Origin: Molanna angustata
Lineage: Eukaryota; Arthropoda; Insecta; Trichoptera; Molannidae
Assembly: GCA_963576475.1 (NCBI GenBank)
Contig: OY754981.1
Coordinates: 21,683,642-21,747,641, forward strand
Direction of reading: 5' to 3'
Length of the DNA: 64,000 nucleotides
Shown one piece after another: positions 1-12,500 of this stretch (position 1 is the first letter of the stretch; every line of letters starts with the position of its first letter). Made by a program: the position numbers and the translations under genes. The notes beneath the pieces are model-generated. The model was not told the origin of the DNA, searched no databases, and saw only the letters and a list, made by a program, of their open reading frames with translations.

Positions 1-730
1 GAGGGGCAACTTATAAAAAATTGAACATTCAGTAACGCATAAACAAGCTTATCCGATACAAGATTATATGTTTCATGGTCCTCGATAATTGGAGTACCTA
101 CTGTTCATTTAAGTACTAAATAATGTAGGTATAATCAGTGATATGTTATGGAAAGATAATATGCAAAGCCATACAAATTATTCGCAAAAAAAGTGTCGCG
201 CACAATGTCTCACTCATTAAAAAAAACTCACATTTTGTCCTTCTCTAATGCATACCTTATTGCGCTCTTTCTTTTACACGGCACCTGATAACTGATATCA
301 ATAACAATAGTTTACTCTCTCCATACCTTTTGTTTGCACGTTCGCTAATGTTCTGTAACACACATGTTTTGATTTTTGATTAGGACTCATGTTTTAGTGT
401 GCAGATTTTTAAATTCCGTTGCATATCTTTCCTAACATATCACTAACTATAATAAATACATTTTTCCTCAGTATTTAATAGACTCATCTTAGTTCCGTTA
501 TAAAAGTATTCTAAAATAACTTGGATGCAAACGCAATACAGGAAAATTAATTGAGATTAGTCTAATACCTACTTCATAAAAACTAAAACAACTATTTTAT
601 GAGATTCGTGACTTCAAATACTATAATGATGTGACTTTGAAACTATTTATGAAATATATAAAAATCATGCGTAGAAGCCATTAACAAATAATAATACAAC
701 ACCGAATTGAGATTTAATTTATTCCTTATT
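1..730. other. AT-rich sequence downstream of the glutathione peroxidase exon
   Basis: On the minus strand this is the start of intron 1 of the glutathione peroxidase gene. No second exon (which would be expected to carry a FPCNQF-type block) is recognisable in any frame, so the gene continues to the left of the window. I see no repeat with a second copy here. Confidence 0.5.
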
Positions 731-738
731 CTATTTAC

Positions 739-934
739 CTTTTGACTCTCCATATTTGTTCTTCAACTCTGTCAACTCCTTGTAGTTTGTCGTTGTCAAT
801 CCACATTTCGACGCTGTATTTACGATCAAACAAACATGTCCTTTATACTTTTCTAGGCTCACTTCGTTACCTTTGACGTCTTTGACTGTAAAGTCATAAA
901 TTGACTTGGCGTTTTTGAAATCAAACTGTGCCAT
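739..934 (-). CDS. Glutathione peroxidase (Cys type), first coding exon
   Basis: This exon encodes the N-terminal 65 residues of a glutathione peroxidase of the GPX4/PHGPx-like group, an enzyme that reduces hydroperoxides with glutathione or thioredoxin. I start at [11 protein letters not shown] because it matches the usual short cytosolic N-terminus; an in-frame ATG 14 codons upstream (976) adds residues that do not resemble the family. The diagnostic block is NTASKCGLT, with the peroxidatic residue at position 44. Here it is a TGT cysteine codon, not a selenocysteine TGA, as is common in insects. Residues 12-35 (IYDFTVKD, then the conserved [11 protein letters not shown] strand) also fit the thioredoxin fold. 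The exon ends AAAAG followed by GTAAAT at 738, a good donor, leaving phase 1. The later Gln and Trp catalytic blocks must lie outside the window. The neighbouring Gln-rich gene is on the same strand, upstream. No obvious pseudogene lesion is present. Confidence 0.88.
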
Positions 935-1541
935 TATGTCGACACACGAGTAAAAACTGTTATCAAAATCAAACAACTACCGAACGTTTCGAACCTAACC
1001 TCACTTGGTTACTGATAAACACTAATGATAGCTTAGGTATGTAGGTACGTCTTCACGGAAGTTCCTACTTTGTCGTACTGGTCACTGGATGTTGTATTTT
1101 TCATAAACAGAGTGCATTCGAAATTCGAATGTTATGTTGTAGATGCTGCTGCGTAGATATCCAGTTATTTAGGTGTTGAATAATTATATTCTATTGTACG
1201 AACGCTGATCTCGATGTTTGGACTTTAGTCAATCGAGCATTCCGAATAATATTATGATCACCGCCTCGAATATTCTGGAATGAATTTGGTCATGAACATT
1301 CCATGTTACAAATTATTTCGTGTTATTGTTTATACAATCTTTGTTGACGCATCATGACTGTGTAAAAAAGTTACCTACATTTTTATTGTATCGAGAATTT
1401 GTTACTTCATACGTATTTTGTTTTTATATTATACCCTATTATACATACTTATTTGAATACATAGGTAGGTACTATGTATTTGAATTATTTCTTATATCCA
1501 GCAATAGGATATTATTTAATTTATTTTATAATACTAACATA
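935..1541. other. Upstream flank of the glutathione peroxidase exon
   Basis: This stretch should hold the 5'UTR and promoter of the minus-strand peroxidase gene. I see no TATA box, initiator or second exon that I can defend. The sequence is AT-rich and without a recognised repeat until SINE A begins at 1542. Confidence 0.35.
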
Positions 1542-1773
1542 GTCGGCCTTCGTGACCTAGTTGATTACACAGAGTGATACTGTGTGGTTGTTTAGGTATC
1601 TGACTGTTGATCCCGGGTTCAATTACCGGTGGAGACACAGGTTTTAATTGAGTTTTCAGTCTGGATCTGTGAGACGATTAATATCGTAAGTCTCCAGAAT
1701 GTGGCAACTTGTTATTGGGTGCGTGTTAAATTAATATTTGACATAGTACCTGTTAATCGCCCGAGAAGCAATA
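1542..1773 (+). repeat. tRNA-derived SINE, family A, copy 1
   Basis: The head reads GTCGGCCTTCGTGACC and carries a degraded pol III B-box (GGGTTCAATTACC). The tRNA-unrelated body has the hallmark TCCAGAATGTGGCAAC and ends CCGAGAAGCAATA. Relative to the other copies it has extra bases between the A- and B-boxes. Other copies lie at 14726, 18447, 35149, 47103, 49425 and 55254. Confidence 0.85.
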
Positions 1774-1922
1774 GGTATACAATAAAAATAAAACATCATG
1801 GTTCTCTATTAAATAGTTAACAGCTTAGTCAAGAGTTTAAAAAAAAGTATTTAGGTATTTAAATTTTACAATGTCTCTATGAGCCAATTACAAAATACAT
1901 TGAAATAGCTTCATTAATCCAA

Positions 1923-2587
1923 TCCAACTGTAGCCAGGTCTACACTTTTAATGGTTTTTCAAGTTCGTTGTCAAAAAACACCAACTTAGAGGCTTCGCAG
2001 TAATTATATATATGAATTAACTCAGAATTCCTAGTAGAACATTTAGCGTGTCTATGTTTGCGTGTGTGTGTCCGCCCCCCTTATTACTTTTGATCCGCTT
2101 GATTCACAGAACCAAAAATTTCAAAAAGTACCTACTTATATAAAAAGTTAAGCCTACAAAACTTTTATAATCAGAATTTGGAATTTTAGTTTCAGTCAGG
2201 GGTTATCAAATTTTTATGTTTTTTTTATTTTTCCATATTTCAAAAACTATGAAAGCTAGAATGCTGAAATTTATAATAAATATAAACAAATTAATATCTC
2301 AAATGGATTGTTATGAATAAATTAAAGGGTTTCTCAAACTTTTTTCATTAAGGAAACATTTTTTTGGCAAATTTATATGTTTAACTGCCTGTATTTCCAT
2401 TTTTTTTAAATATCGAAAAAAGTGTGAAGTCAAAAAACACCAAGTTAGTTGGTTTAAAGGTTTTATAGTTTGTTACTTTTATTTTTTTATTTTTAACAAA
2501 CATGGATTTTTACGTACCTATTCTTTCACTAAACACATACCGACTATCGCTATCGACAGTTGGATCTCATGTGTTACATGCAATTGT
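1923..2587 (+). mobile_element. Helitron-like non-autonomous element (family H), degraded copy
   Basis: It begins TCCAACTGTAGCC after an A. It contains the family blocks AGAGGCTTCGCAG, CTCAGAATTC, a short GTGTGTGTGT tract followed by CCGCCCCCCTTATTA, and TCAGTCAGGGGTTATCAA. It ends in the family 3' hairpin (CATGTGTTACATG) with a decayed terminus. It is shorter than the ~1-kb copies at 44158 and 60361, so internal deletion is likely. Confidence 0.7.
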
Positions 2588-2920
2588 AATAAAAATTGTA
2601 AATAGGTAAGACATTGATACAAAAGCACCCATAGTCGAATTAGTTCATAAAAAAACTAGGTATTTTCTAGTGGGTCTAATGGAAATAATCTCTTCCGGTA
2701 TTTTATTTTTATTTTTTTATTATTTTTGCTAATCGCGTAAGCCAGTTGCTTCATTACTAATATAAACACAACATCAATGTGTCATTACATCGAACGTAAT
2801 AATTATTGGTTTTTGACCGTAAAGCCGGTATACTTACAAGTTTGGTCCCATTCCACCCATTTGCAATTAGAGTCACACTTTTCACTCTGTCGAAACACCT
2901 TGAATGTAAATCTTCAATAT

Positions 2921-3172
2921 TTTTACTGACAAACTTTTAATGTCTCAATAGAGACGAAGTTGGGATAGTATAGAAGAACCAGGAACTCAAGGGCTAACGA
3001 CCTGTCATTGCGCCAGAAATAATATTTCATTTTTGTCTTGTTTACCTATTTGTACCAATGTGTATGTAAATCGAATAGTTTTTCAATTGCATTGGATTTT
3101 GTTGGATTGGATTTTTTTGTTACGCAAACATTGAATTGGATTTTGCGTATATGTAATTAAAAAAATATTCGA
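2921..3172 (+). mobile_element. M1 MITE, internally deleted copy
   Basis: It contains the M1 arm (ACAAACTTTTAATGTCTC, then AGAACCAGGAACTC and GACCTGTCAT) fused directly to the right-hand part of the family (GCGCCAGAAATA, ACCAATGTGTATGTAAAT) and the end block ATATTCGA. The core and the right arm present in the 20.6-21.3 kb copy are missing. Confidence 0.7.
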
Positions 3173-3179
3173 AAATCTT

Positions 3180-3420
3180 CAAGATGCACAAACCAGTGGC
3201 TTATTCAACTCTTTAATTAACACAGCAGCCTACTTGTGGAACGATCACCCGAATTCTGTTTCCTGATTCATAAAATCCGGTCTTTTTAAGATCCAAATTC
3301 CCATTTTCTTGAGCAGATTGAAAACCATTCCCAACGCTACGTAGTGTGCTTCCTCGGGTAAGAAACAACTATAATAAACCTAAATCCTTATAGCTTATGT
3401 CCCCTACGTAAGCATGTTAA
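3180..3420 (+). pseudogene. Non-LTR retrotransposon reverse transcriptase, C-terminal remnant
   Basis: The plus strand matches, base by base over long stretches, the coding strand of the remnant at 20040-20390. Shared blocks include TTAACACAGCAGCC, TGTGGAACGATC, AATTCTGTTTCC, GAGCAGATTG and CCCAACGCTACGTAG. The other copy translates as NTAAQLWNDLPNSVS, the C-terminal W-N-x-LP motif of non-LTR elements. This copy has lost its reading frame. Confidence 0.6.
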
Positions 3421-3696
3421 AAAAATACATAATACTTATTATATAGTTGTCACTTGTCAAAATATATTTGGCGCAATTGGTATTTTTTTATTTTTTTATT
3501 CACATAATTCGAAGTGGTCGCTTTTTTCTTAGAACAGATGGCAACTCCAAAGCGATATGAAAACCAGCTTCAATGTGGGTCTCCACGGGTGGACAGCTGA
3601 GCAATAGCCTATTGGTTGTAAAATAGTACAAAAGATGTGTAATTGTTTAACTATGCAACAAATAAATTATTATCTATTTATTTATTTATTATTACA

Positions 3697-4010
3697 CAAA
3701 GATTTCCATATAATATACTAGATGGAGTAGGTACTCCGTGCCTTGGTTGGCAAAATATTGCATTTTTCCATACATTTCAACACTTCCTAGATAATAATAT
3801 GTTCTCCATAATATTGTTGATCAAAGTGTTTTTCGACATATAAATCTGAAAACAATTCACATTAATCGTTATTCTATATTAAAAAAACAATTTTATTCTG
3901 CCCACCTTGTTGTCAAAAGTCCCGCGGAAAAAATCCTCACTTTCTATTCGTACAAACTTTGCTAACTGCGGCATCAAGTAGGTATATTATAATATTATGA
4001 GAATCTATGA
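3697..4010 (+). mobile_element. M6 MITE, copy 1
   Basis: It is an imperfect inverted-repeat element: the left end AGATTTCCATATAATATAC faces a right end whose reverse complement contains AATATTATAATATACC. The interior (GTAGGTACTCCGTGCC, TTGGTTGGCA, GAAAACAATTCACATTA, TTTGCTAACTGCG) matches the element at 48134-48475, in the same orientation. Confidence 0.65.
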
Positions 4011-4427
4011 TACTACAATAGGTATCTACTTAAGTATGTATCCAAAACTGTGATGAATCTCAAATATCATCAACATTGACTGTTTCCATATTTGGAGGTA
4101 TCATTATTTAGGAACTTTGAACAAAAGTTTCATGGGTCAAATAACAATAAAAATATTTAATTAAAAATATATTTGTTATTTTAACTTAATATTAATTATC
4201 TCGTTTTATTTCACAGAAAATATTTCTGGTAAATTAAATTATGTACATTGTTTATCAGTAGTTAGGTACAACAATTCATAAGTTTACCTAAAAAAAATTT
4301 TAATCGACCTAAGTAAATTTAATAAATTATAAATAATGTTTTTTTAAACAACCATGTTTTGTAAAATTATAAAAGAATTTTAACTGGAGCACAATATTTT
4401 AAATAACAAAATGGTACATTTCTTATA

Positions 4428-4563
4428 TATTTAACTTATATTTCTACATAAGTTATACATAACCGGAAACCCGGTAAGTAGGGGGAGTATAATATAATAT
4501 AAAAGCCTGCTGTGCTCGGTACCACCCAATACCTTGATCATTTATAGAAATATAAGTTAAATA
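4428..4563. mobile_element. Small MITE with perfect 19-bp terminal inverted repeats
   Basis: TATTTAACTTATATTTCTA at 4428-4446 is the exact reverse complement of the sequence at 4545-4563, giving a 136-bp element. It sits just downstream of the stop codon of the Gln-rich gene and may lie in or beside its 3'UTR. No second copy was found in the window. Confidence 0.55.
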
Positions 4564-4785
4564 TTTTGAAATTTTTTAATTAATCATGCACTAATTTTGA
4601 TGTTAGGAAAGTGTGTCAATAGAAGCACAAAATTATTTCAGATTTAAAAATATTTGTCTTTCTTTTCACAAACAGGAACACTTTAAAGGGATCCGTTTTT
4701 GAATCCCTTCTTTATGGTTTTGTGACGAAAATATTTTAAAAAAAAATCCGTTCATGGCATTCATTAAATTGATAGTATTTTTGTT

Positions 4786-6547
4786 CTACGCTTCTGCATC
4801 ATAGTTGATGTTGTGCCTCGCCGATCCCTTTGCTCTAACGTAAGTTTTCATTCCATAATCGAGGGTTTTCAATTCCTCAGCAGGTAGGAGATATTTTTCT
4901 TCATTTTGTGTTTCGCTTCCAGACTGGACGTCTTCAGCTTGAATTCTGTACTGAGGGCGACCCGTTGGTCTTCTTTGTTTTCGCTGTCTTGAAGGTTGCG
5001 CTGGAGCAGGGGCGGGGGTTTCGTACTCTTCTGTCGCTTGTTTCTGATAATAATTTTGCTCGGGTTCATATTTAGGTTGATAATCACTGTGTCCTGGATA
5101 GTTGACCGGCGCAGGACTAAAACTGTTTTGAGTGTCTTCGTAGTCAGTGACTGGAACTGGAGTAACCGAATACCCAGCGGCTACCAAAGCTTGGAACTCT
5201 TCTTGTGTATACACTTTGCTATTTTTTGGTGGAGGCAATCTGACGGTTTGAACTTCTTCTTGGGGCTCGGTGTATTGAACAGGTTTCTTAGATTGGGGGA
5301 TTTTAACTGGCTGCTGTGGTAATCGTGATTTTGGTTCCGTGATTTGTACGTTACGAGAAGAGTACTTCGATAAGCCTTCTGCTTGTTGAAATGATTGTTG
5401 AGCGAAAGCATTCAAAGAATCGTCATCACTGGTCTGTTGAAGACTCTGGGATTTAATGTCTTTGAAATTTATGTTCTTGGCAGCTGGTTGTTCAGATATA
5501 CTTTGTGATTCATAACGTGGTACATATAATTGCTGATCATCTACGGAACTTCCCTGATTAACATTTTTTGTTCCTTGTCTTGGCGAGTAGGCTGCAACTT
5601 TAATATCTTTTGTTGCCTGGGGATAATATTCGTTTTGTTGTGGAATCGCCTGATAATATTGATAAAACCCTTCTTGATTACCCGAAACTCCTACATTACC
5701 CTGATTTGGCGTTCTTGCTTGTAATTGTGGTGCAGGGACAATTTGGAATGGATTGATTTCCTGAATATTTTGATAATTTAATGCATTAGTACTATTTCGT
5801 AGTGTATATTGTGGTATGGGGTTTTGTGGAGTTTGATAAACTGGTCTAGGTATCGATACAACTGGTCTTGGTATATGAACTGGTTTAGACTGAACAACTG
5901 GTTGTGGTTTAGTAGTTTCTATATGATATTGTTGGGGATAAGTCTGAGGATTTCGTTGAGTATTCTTCACTCTTGAAATGATTTCAGGAGCAACATATCT
6001 GTTTTGTTGAATATATGTTGGATATCTCGGTTTTTGGGTAGTAGGCGTTGTTGGATATTTAGAAAAGAAGTTCTGTTGAGGATTTGGTGATACAATTTGC
6101 TGTACATTAGGTCTAAGCTCTATCGCTTGATTTGCTGCAATAAGAGTTGATAACTCTTTTTCGAAAGTTTGTTCATCAATAGCTTGTTGAAGAGGTGAGT
6201 ATTGATATGGTAATTGTCTCGAATCAAAGTTAGGTGACGGTCTATCTTCAGCAACAGATAATGCTGCTTGAACTCTTGCTTCTACCATTTGAGCATGATC
6301 ATTCGAGTTACTGAAATATCCTTGATTTGAATTATGACCTTGAACGGGAGTAGCTTTGACAGCCTGAGATGCTCTTAGTGTAAGTGGCACCCTTTGAACC
6401 TGATATTTATGCCCTTGATAACTATTTTGTAAAGGGTTTTGTCGCTTCTCAGAAGGTTGTGGAATTCTTACAATTTTTGGCTCACGTTGTTGATATACTT
6501 CTTGTGGTTGTTGATATATTGCTTGCTGGTATGATTGCTGGGGTTGG
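4786..6547 (-). CDS. Exon 4 (terminal) of the Gln/Pro-rich secreted protein
   Basis: This large exon encodes residues 111-697. The acceptor is TTTTAG at 6549-6548, and the first base, C, completes an AGC serine codon begun in exon 3. The open frame runs further upstream to an ATG at 6597, but those 16 residues (MVSFCKIYHL...) are AT-rich intron and lack the composition of the rest. The sequence is Gln/Pro/Tyr-rich with repeated PRPV and YQ-containing tracts. It ends NINYDAEA before a TAG at 4786-4788. There are no frameshifts over 1.76 kb, which argues for selection. Confidence 0.9.
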
Positions 6548-9500
6548 CTAAAATGTTTAAACAATATTAAATGATAAATTTTGCAAAAACTAACCAACTT
6601 AAAATTAATTTGCCCAATAATATAACGTTTGTATTAATTGTTTAGATACTATGGCAAGAACATAAAAAAGGAATAAGAGTGAAACTGATTTGTTAAATAA
6701 CATAAGATTTGTAATATTAAAAAAATAGTATATTCAAATCATCTATGTATAGTATAAAGGGCTTAGATCAAAAATATAACAGAACTCAATCAGTCCGGAT
6801 GATAACATAATGACACCAAAACTATTCAAAAATTTCATATAATTCTACTCTTTACTCTGTTATTCTTTCTCGCTGATACATGTCTGTGCAGCGACATTAA
6901 GTTGGCTTATTTAGAAAAAAAGTAACCCTCAAACCTCCTCTACTAAATTATCTATTACTTATATAATTTTTCATGTTTTGGGCCTGATTTATTCTATAAA
7001 GTTTATTACCTTTGGATCAAGTAAGGGGATCTTTGTCCAACATCGGGTTCTACACCACCTTCCAATTGCTTCAAGAGACTGAGATATTCATTGTCAATCT
7101 GAAATTATTAAAAATATTATTTTTTATAAACAAAAGACCTTTCAACAGCTGGTTTATGTGATAACTTTATGCGCTTAACCTACGTTCACTAATTATGCCT
7201 TCTTATTGACTTCCCTATAAATCTAATTTATTAATGTTCTATATATTTTAATCATGAAAATCTGTTAGTTTGAAAATAAGCTAAAACACACCATCACCAC
7301 TTATGAAGTTGTGAAGAAACATTTATGTAACGCCATTGAGAAATCGGTTTGTAAACAATGAAAGCAGCAGTCGTTATACATGAGGTGACAATGACAAAGT
7401 TCACATTAAGCGTGTTTACTTGCTTATACCAATGTGTATGCAAATCGAATATTTTTATAGTTAAGAATATTTTTATAATAATTTGTCATAAAATATCATT
7501 GACTCCCACCCAGGATGACAACCACTTGCTGATTTGCCCACTGATGGGAATGGTCTGTAGCCCTGGGGATCTGATTATGACAAATGACAACGCGATGTCA
7601 GTCGCTGCTTATTGGAATGGTAGAGCTTAGCCGGACACGAAAAAGAAAGAAAGATTGATTCCCGACAGGGAAAAAATCCAATTTACGCGGTTATCAGTTT
7701 TTACTAGGAATTATTGAAGGATATGAGAAAAAGTTCACACATTCGTGGTAGCATGGGTGTTACTGACATAAATACAAGCTAGGTGAGAGACAATTTAGAT
7801 GGTATGAGTACATAAGGCGGAGACCACCAGAACACACAGTAAACAAAGCCATGTCAAAGAATCTCCCTCGATATCCATCACGAAGGAGACCGAATGACAC
7901 AGTGCGCCAGAATCCTGCGGAGAAATGGTTTAGAAGAAGAGGACATATAGAATAGAAGAAGATATAACCTGAGGACAAGAAGATCCGACCTCAACAGCCT
8001 TCAACAGCAGTAAATTGGGACAGTGTCAGGAAGAAAAAGAAACCCAGGTAAAATGACCTAGATTCAGATGGGAAGACGAATTGATAAGGAATGAGGCGCA
8101 GTTTCTCCATGTTGCGAGTTGGACGAGGGCAGCTGAGGACAAGCAGAGTTTGAGGTGAAAGTTGACGAAGACTAAAGTTCGATTTGGGTTAAAGTGCCAT
8201 CGGGGATAGACAGATTAGAATGACATAACGAATGCTGTACAGCAATTATTTAACACGAGACCTTTCTACGGTTTGTCTATATTACATGTCTTACGGGCAC
8301 CCATGCTCCTATTATTACAGATCGAAATACACAGCTAAGTAGATATTGGTTGTGTGTGAAATCACGAAACCTAGTCACGATGTAGGGTATGCTGCAGTAT
8401 GAGGAAATATTTGCAATGCAAATTTCTGTCAGAGCAATACTTTAAAACCCATATGTTTATTTTAAGTCTGACTAAATTCATTTAAGAGAAAGATAAAAAT
8501 GGTAAAATTGAGCTCTAGGAAAGATAATAAAGCCGCGCGCCGGTGAAAAGTCACTGTAAATATTAAATATCAGAATCTTTTTGACTCATCGGCAAAATAA
8601 GAAATAAATATTAAAGTATCTATGTATTTTTTTATTCATTTGTGCTTCAATGAGGATTTTTTTCTGTATTCTGTGTTGAATTAAACATATAAACAGATAC
8701 TTTCGTTTTTATAATATGAATTGGAATATTTTGAGGCTATCAACAACTATGGAATAGCCTAAGTCCTGATATTATTTCGTCTATCTCACTCAACATCTTC
8801 AAGAAAAGGCCAAAGCAAAAATATTTATCTGACAACACCTGAATACATCTTCCTCTCCTCTTCCTTTCCTTATCCTTTAGTTTTCCTATCATTGCTACGA
8901 ATTGCTCTTTATATGATATCTTTTTTTTTACTTTTCTCCTGCTTTCTTCATTTATTTTGTAATGTGATTAACTTATTGCCATAGTACACATTGTTTTGTA
9001 TACTAAACATTTACTCTGGTTGGTTGGAAGAAATTGCCATCAGGCAATAGGCCCGCCATTGTACTAATTATAATTTGTATAAGAAGATTCAAGTAAATAA
9101 ATCATTATTTTATTATTATTATTATTATTTTGATATAGGCAATACGACCATTTAAGGTCGATTTGTGCCATTTGACGACGTGAGAATTTTATATAAATAA
9201 AAACAAAAAACATTTAAAGACAGAACAAACAACGCCTACAAAACTACCATGTTTTTCTCAATGAACTTAAATATTTCTCTGTAAATCATCGGGGAAGCAA
9301 TTGCAAGAAGGTGCCGAATCTTTAGTGGAAACTGCACTTCGTTAATCTTTCCACAAAAAGATCGGTATAAACTGTATCGATCTCTAATAGGGCACCTTCT
9401 AGATCCAGGCCACACTCGCAATAAGGAGAATTTACAAGATTCAATCTATACAAATGGGCATCGAGTCTATAGTGACCAAACCGCATTCGAGATATACTCA

Positions 9501-12500
9501 TTATTTGGGGTCTATTAAAATTCATCTTGTGATACCAAGGCTTGCTTGGAATATCACATTGTATTTCTTTATACAACGAACCCTTAACCATGCTCTCTCG
9601 ATCCCAGAATGTTCTCCAGTGATCACAAGCAATCTGCCCAGCCAACCGTTTAACTTTATTATTTTGGACATTAATAATAATAAATAATAAATTTGGATTA
9701 TTTTTATAGCGCCGTTTTTGTGATAACCTCACCTCAAGGGCGCTTTGAATATATTAGGGGTTATTGTAAGACTCGCGGAAGAAGTGAGTTTTTAGGTGTT
9801 TCCTGAATAGTGCTAAGTTGTCGATTTGCCTCAGTTCAGGTGGTAGTTTATTCCACGAGGCTGGTCCGGCCACAGCAAAAGCACGATCACCGAAGGATGA
9901 AGTGTTGACTCTATTTATTTCAGTCAACTTGCCAATCATGGATGTGGTGGCTGACCGAAGTGTTTGTTGTCGCTCGTTTACGGTGAGAGGGATGCAGAAG
10001 TCTGAAAGATACGTGGGAGCCATGCCATGGATCGCTTTGAAAGTCAACAAACATAATTTGTACTTGATTCTCTCTGGCACTTTAAGCCAGTGAAGATTTC
10101 GTAGATGGTGGGATATGTGTGAGAATTTCGCGGCTCCGGTGATTAGCCTAGACTTTAGAAGTTTTTGAGTAGATTAGACATTGTGATTAACAATGTATTT
10201 TGACGAAACATCGTTGGTTTTCATGGAAATACATGGTAGCTATTAAGTAGATCAATTGAATCCATCATGATGAACATCTTCAAAATGTTAATTTTCAGTT
10301 AGTTAAACAAATTTACAATCCAATAAAGTCATAATTTACTCGTATAAATTATCCATAATGGTCATTTTAGCTTCAGTGGCAACCTAATGGGCATATTATG
10401 TGTCTCAAGATTCTGCAATTCCTAGACATTGGGACGTTCTAATCTGTGTACAATATAATATATAAACAACATGATACGAAGCCTGAATAAATAGTTCTTG
10501 TACTCTACTAATGGACTTTGATCATGCAACTGTTACTGGGAGATTGTCTCAGCCAATAATTTACTATTGCATAGAAGGATTATACATTAGTTCCGGGTAA
10601 ATGGAAGGTAATATTATCAAATCGTCTAGATACAAACAAGCGGAATAAAACCAATTATTGTGTTCAGATAATCACAAAAACAAAAGAATAAATGAAACGA
10701 TTTAGCTGAGGAACGAATCATAGTACCAATTTTTGTATTTACTGCTCGTTATCATTTTGATCAACTTAAATAGTAATAAAAAAGAGAGTAGGTAATTAAA
10801 AGAAAGTGTAACGATTTTAAATGAATATTTTTAGTAATAAAATAACGGAAACTAAATAGCTAATTGAAGTTGAAACAGTTCATAATAATTATTGAGATAA
10901 TGTTTAAATTTAGATACCATGTAGATAGTTCGATTTTACCAATATAATAAAATAATAATAAAAATCTTTTACTGTGCAAAACAAATCACATAATGTGGCG
11001 GACTTATTACCTAAATTAAAATAATAATGATAATGTCTAAAAATAGGAAAAGGATGGTTTGGGAAGGAATGAAGGATTATAGGTATGAAGATAAGAAGTG
11101 TGACTTCAGAAGCTTCTTGAAAACCATTAAGCTAGGGAGCTATAATTATGGAGTTTTAATAAAATAAATTGATTCCAGTTAATGCAGGAAAAATCATTTT
11201 TACAGTCATCTTGATATTCACGTAGATAAATCCTGATAAATTTACAAAAAAATGATGGTCTTTAACAGGATGGACTTTAACAAATGGAGAAGAAAGATGT
11301 ATGGAAAAAGAGTAGGTAGGTATATTTTCTTTCTCCTTAGCGCTTTAGTCCCGTTTCTATCGGGGTACGCTTTGACCATGATCCTGGAATTGGCTAGTCT
11401 GGTTATTACATTGAAGCGACTGCCATCTGACCTTCGTAACCCTTAGAAAGGGGAACCAGACAAATTGGATCATGGCAAGATATAGCTAGTGATATTAATC
11501 CGCACATAGATTTTTTGAAAATCCAGAGGTGCGTGCCCCGTCCGGATTCGAACCGTCGACCTCACGCATGTGAGGCGACTACCTTACCGCTGGGCTATCA
11601 CCGCTCCAGTAGGTAGGTATATTATGATCGAAAATTCCAAATTTCTTTTGTTTTTGATATCATTTTAAGTGTTTGTAAAGGAGAAGGATTGTTCAACGTT
11701 TTCTAAGATATTTCTTGTAATTTCAGGCTATCTTGGTTTTTAAAATATAAAATTGACAATAAATATGCACATAAGGATGAAAAGAGAGATTTCAAAGATT
11801 TTAAAGACGGTAAATTAAGAGTACCTAATATAAAACCTTGTATGAGACGATGCTTGGACGTCAATTGAAAGAGAAAAATATTTATTATGATGAGAGAGGA
11901 GTCTGGCGTTCTGTTCTCTCTGCCTACTTAGAAGGAATGATATGGCATTGATGAAATACATAAGTCGATCTGCATATATTAAGCCAAAACTTCGGGTTGT
12001 AACAACGTTTTTAAGATGTGATTTCATTGAAGGATTGTATATTGTCGAGGTTACAAAGATCAACACTTGGTACTGTAATTTGTAGGCATATTTCACAGTA
12101 AATTATTGTATTTTATACTTGATTATTTCCACATTTCCTTCATGTATAAAACATTGAGCAATAGGCACAATATCACCGCAGGTGATTTGAAGAAGATCAA
12201 TTATTATGAATGGCTTTATTATAATCATATCAAATACCTATATACCTCACCTATTTCACAATAAACCCACAATATTTTATGGCATTGTACTTTATGAATG
12301 TGGGCAACATTATGGAATCGTAAAAAATACAAACAAACGTGGAATATATTCAAGGGAAAAATTTTATTGATATAATTGATATTATTTCTCGACATACCTA
12401 CATAAAAATGATGCAAACGAGTGGGTTGCGGCTAACACTAAACTCTTGAATGGGCCTCTATACAAAATTATGAGTCTTGCAGTCGCGGTCTCTTACACTA

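Noticed and set aside
935..976. Longer N-terminus (14 extra residues) for glutathione peroxidase
   Set aside because: The family normally begins close to the MAQFDF start; the extra residues show no mitochondrial or secretory character.
4996..5724. Plus-strand frames opposite exon 4
   Set aside because: They are antisense shadows of the Gln/Pro-rich coding sequence.
6548..6597. ATG-initiated N-terminus MVSFCKIYHLILFKHF for the Gln-rich protein
   Set aside because: It lies upstream of a clear TTTTAG acceptor, is AT-rich, and the phase-matched exons 1-3 give a better N-terminus with a signal peptide.
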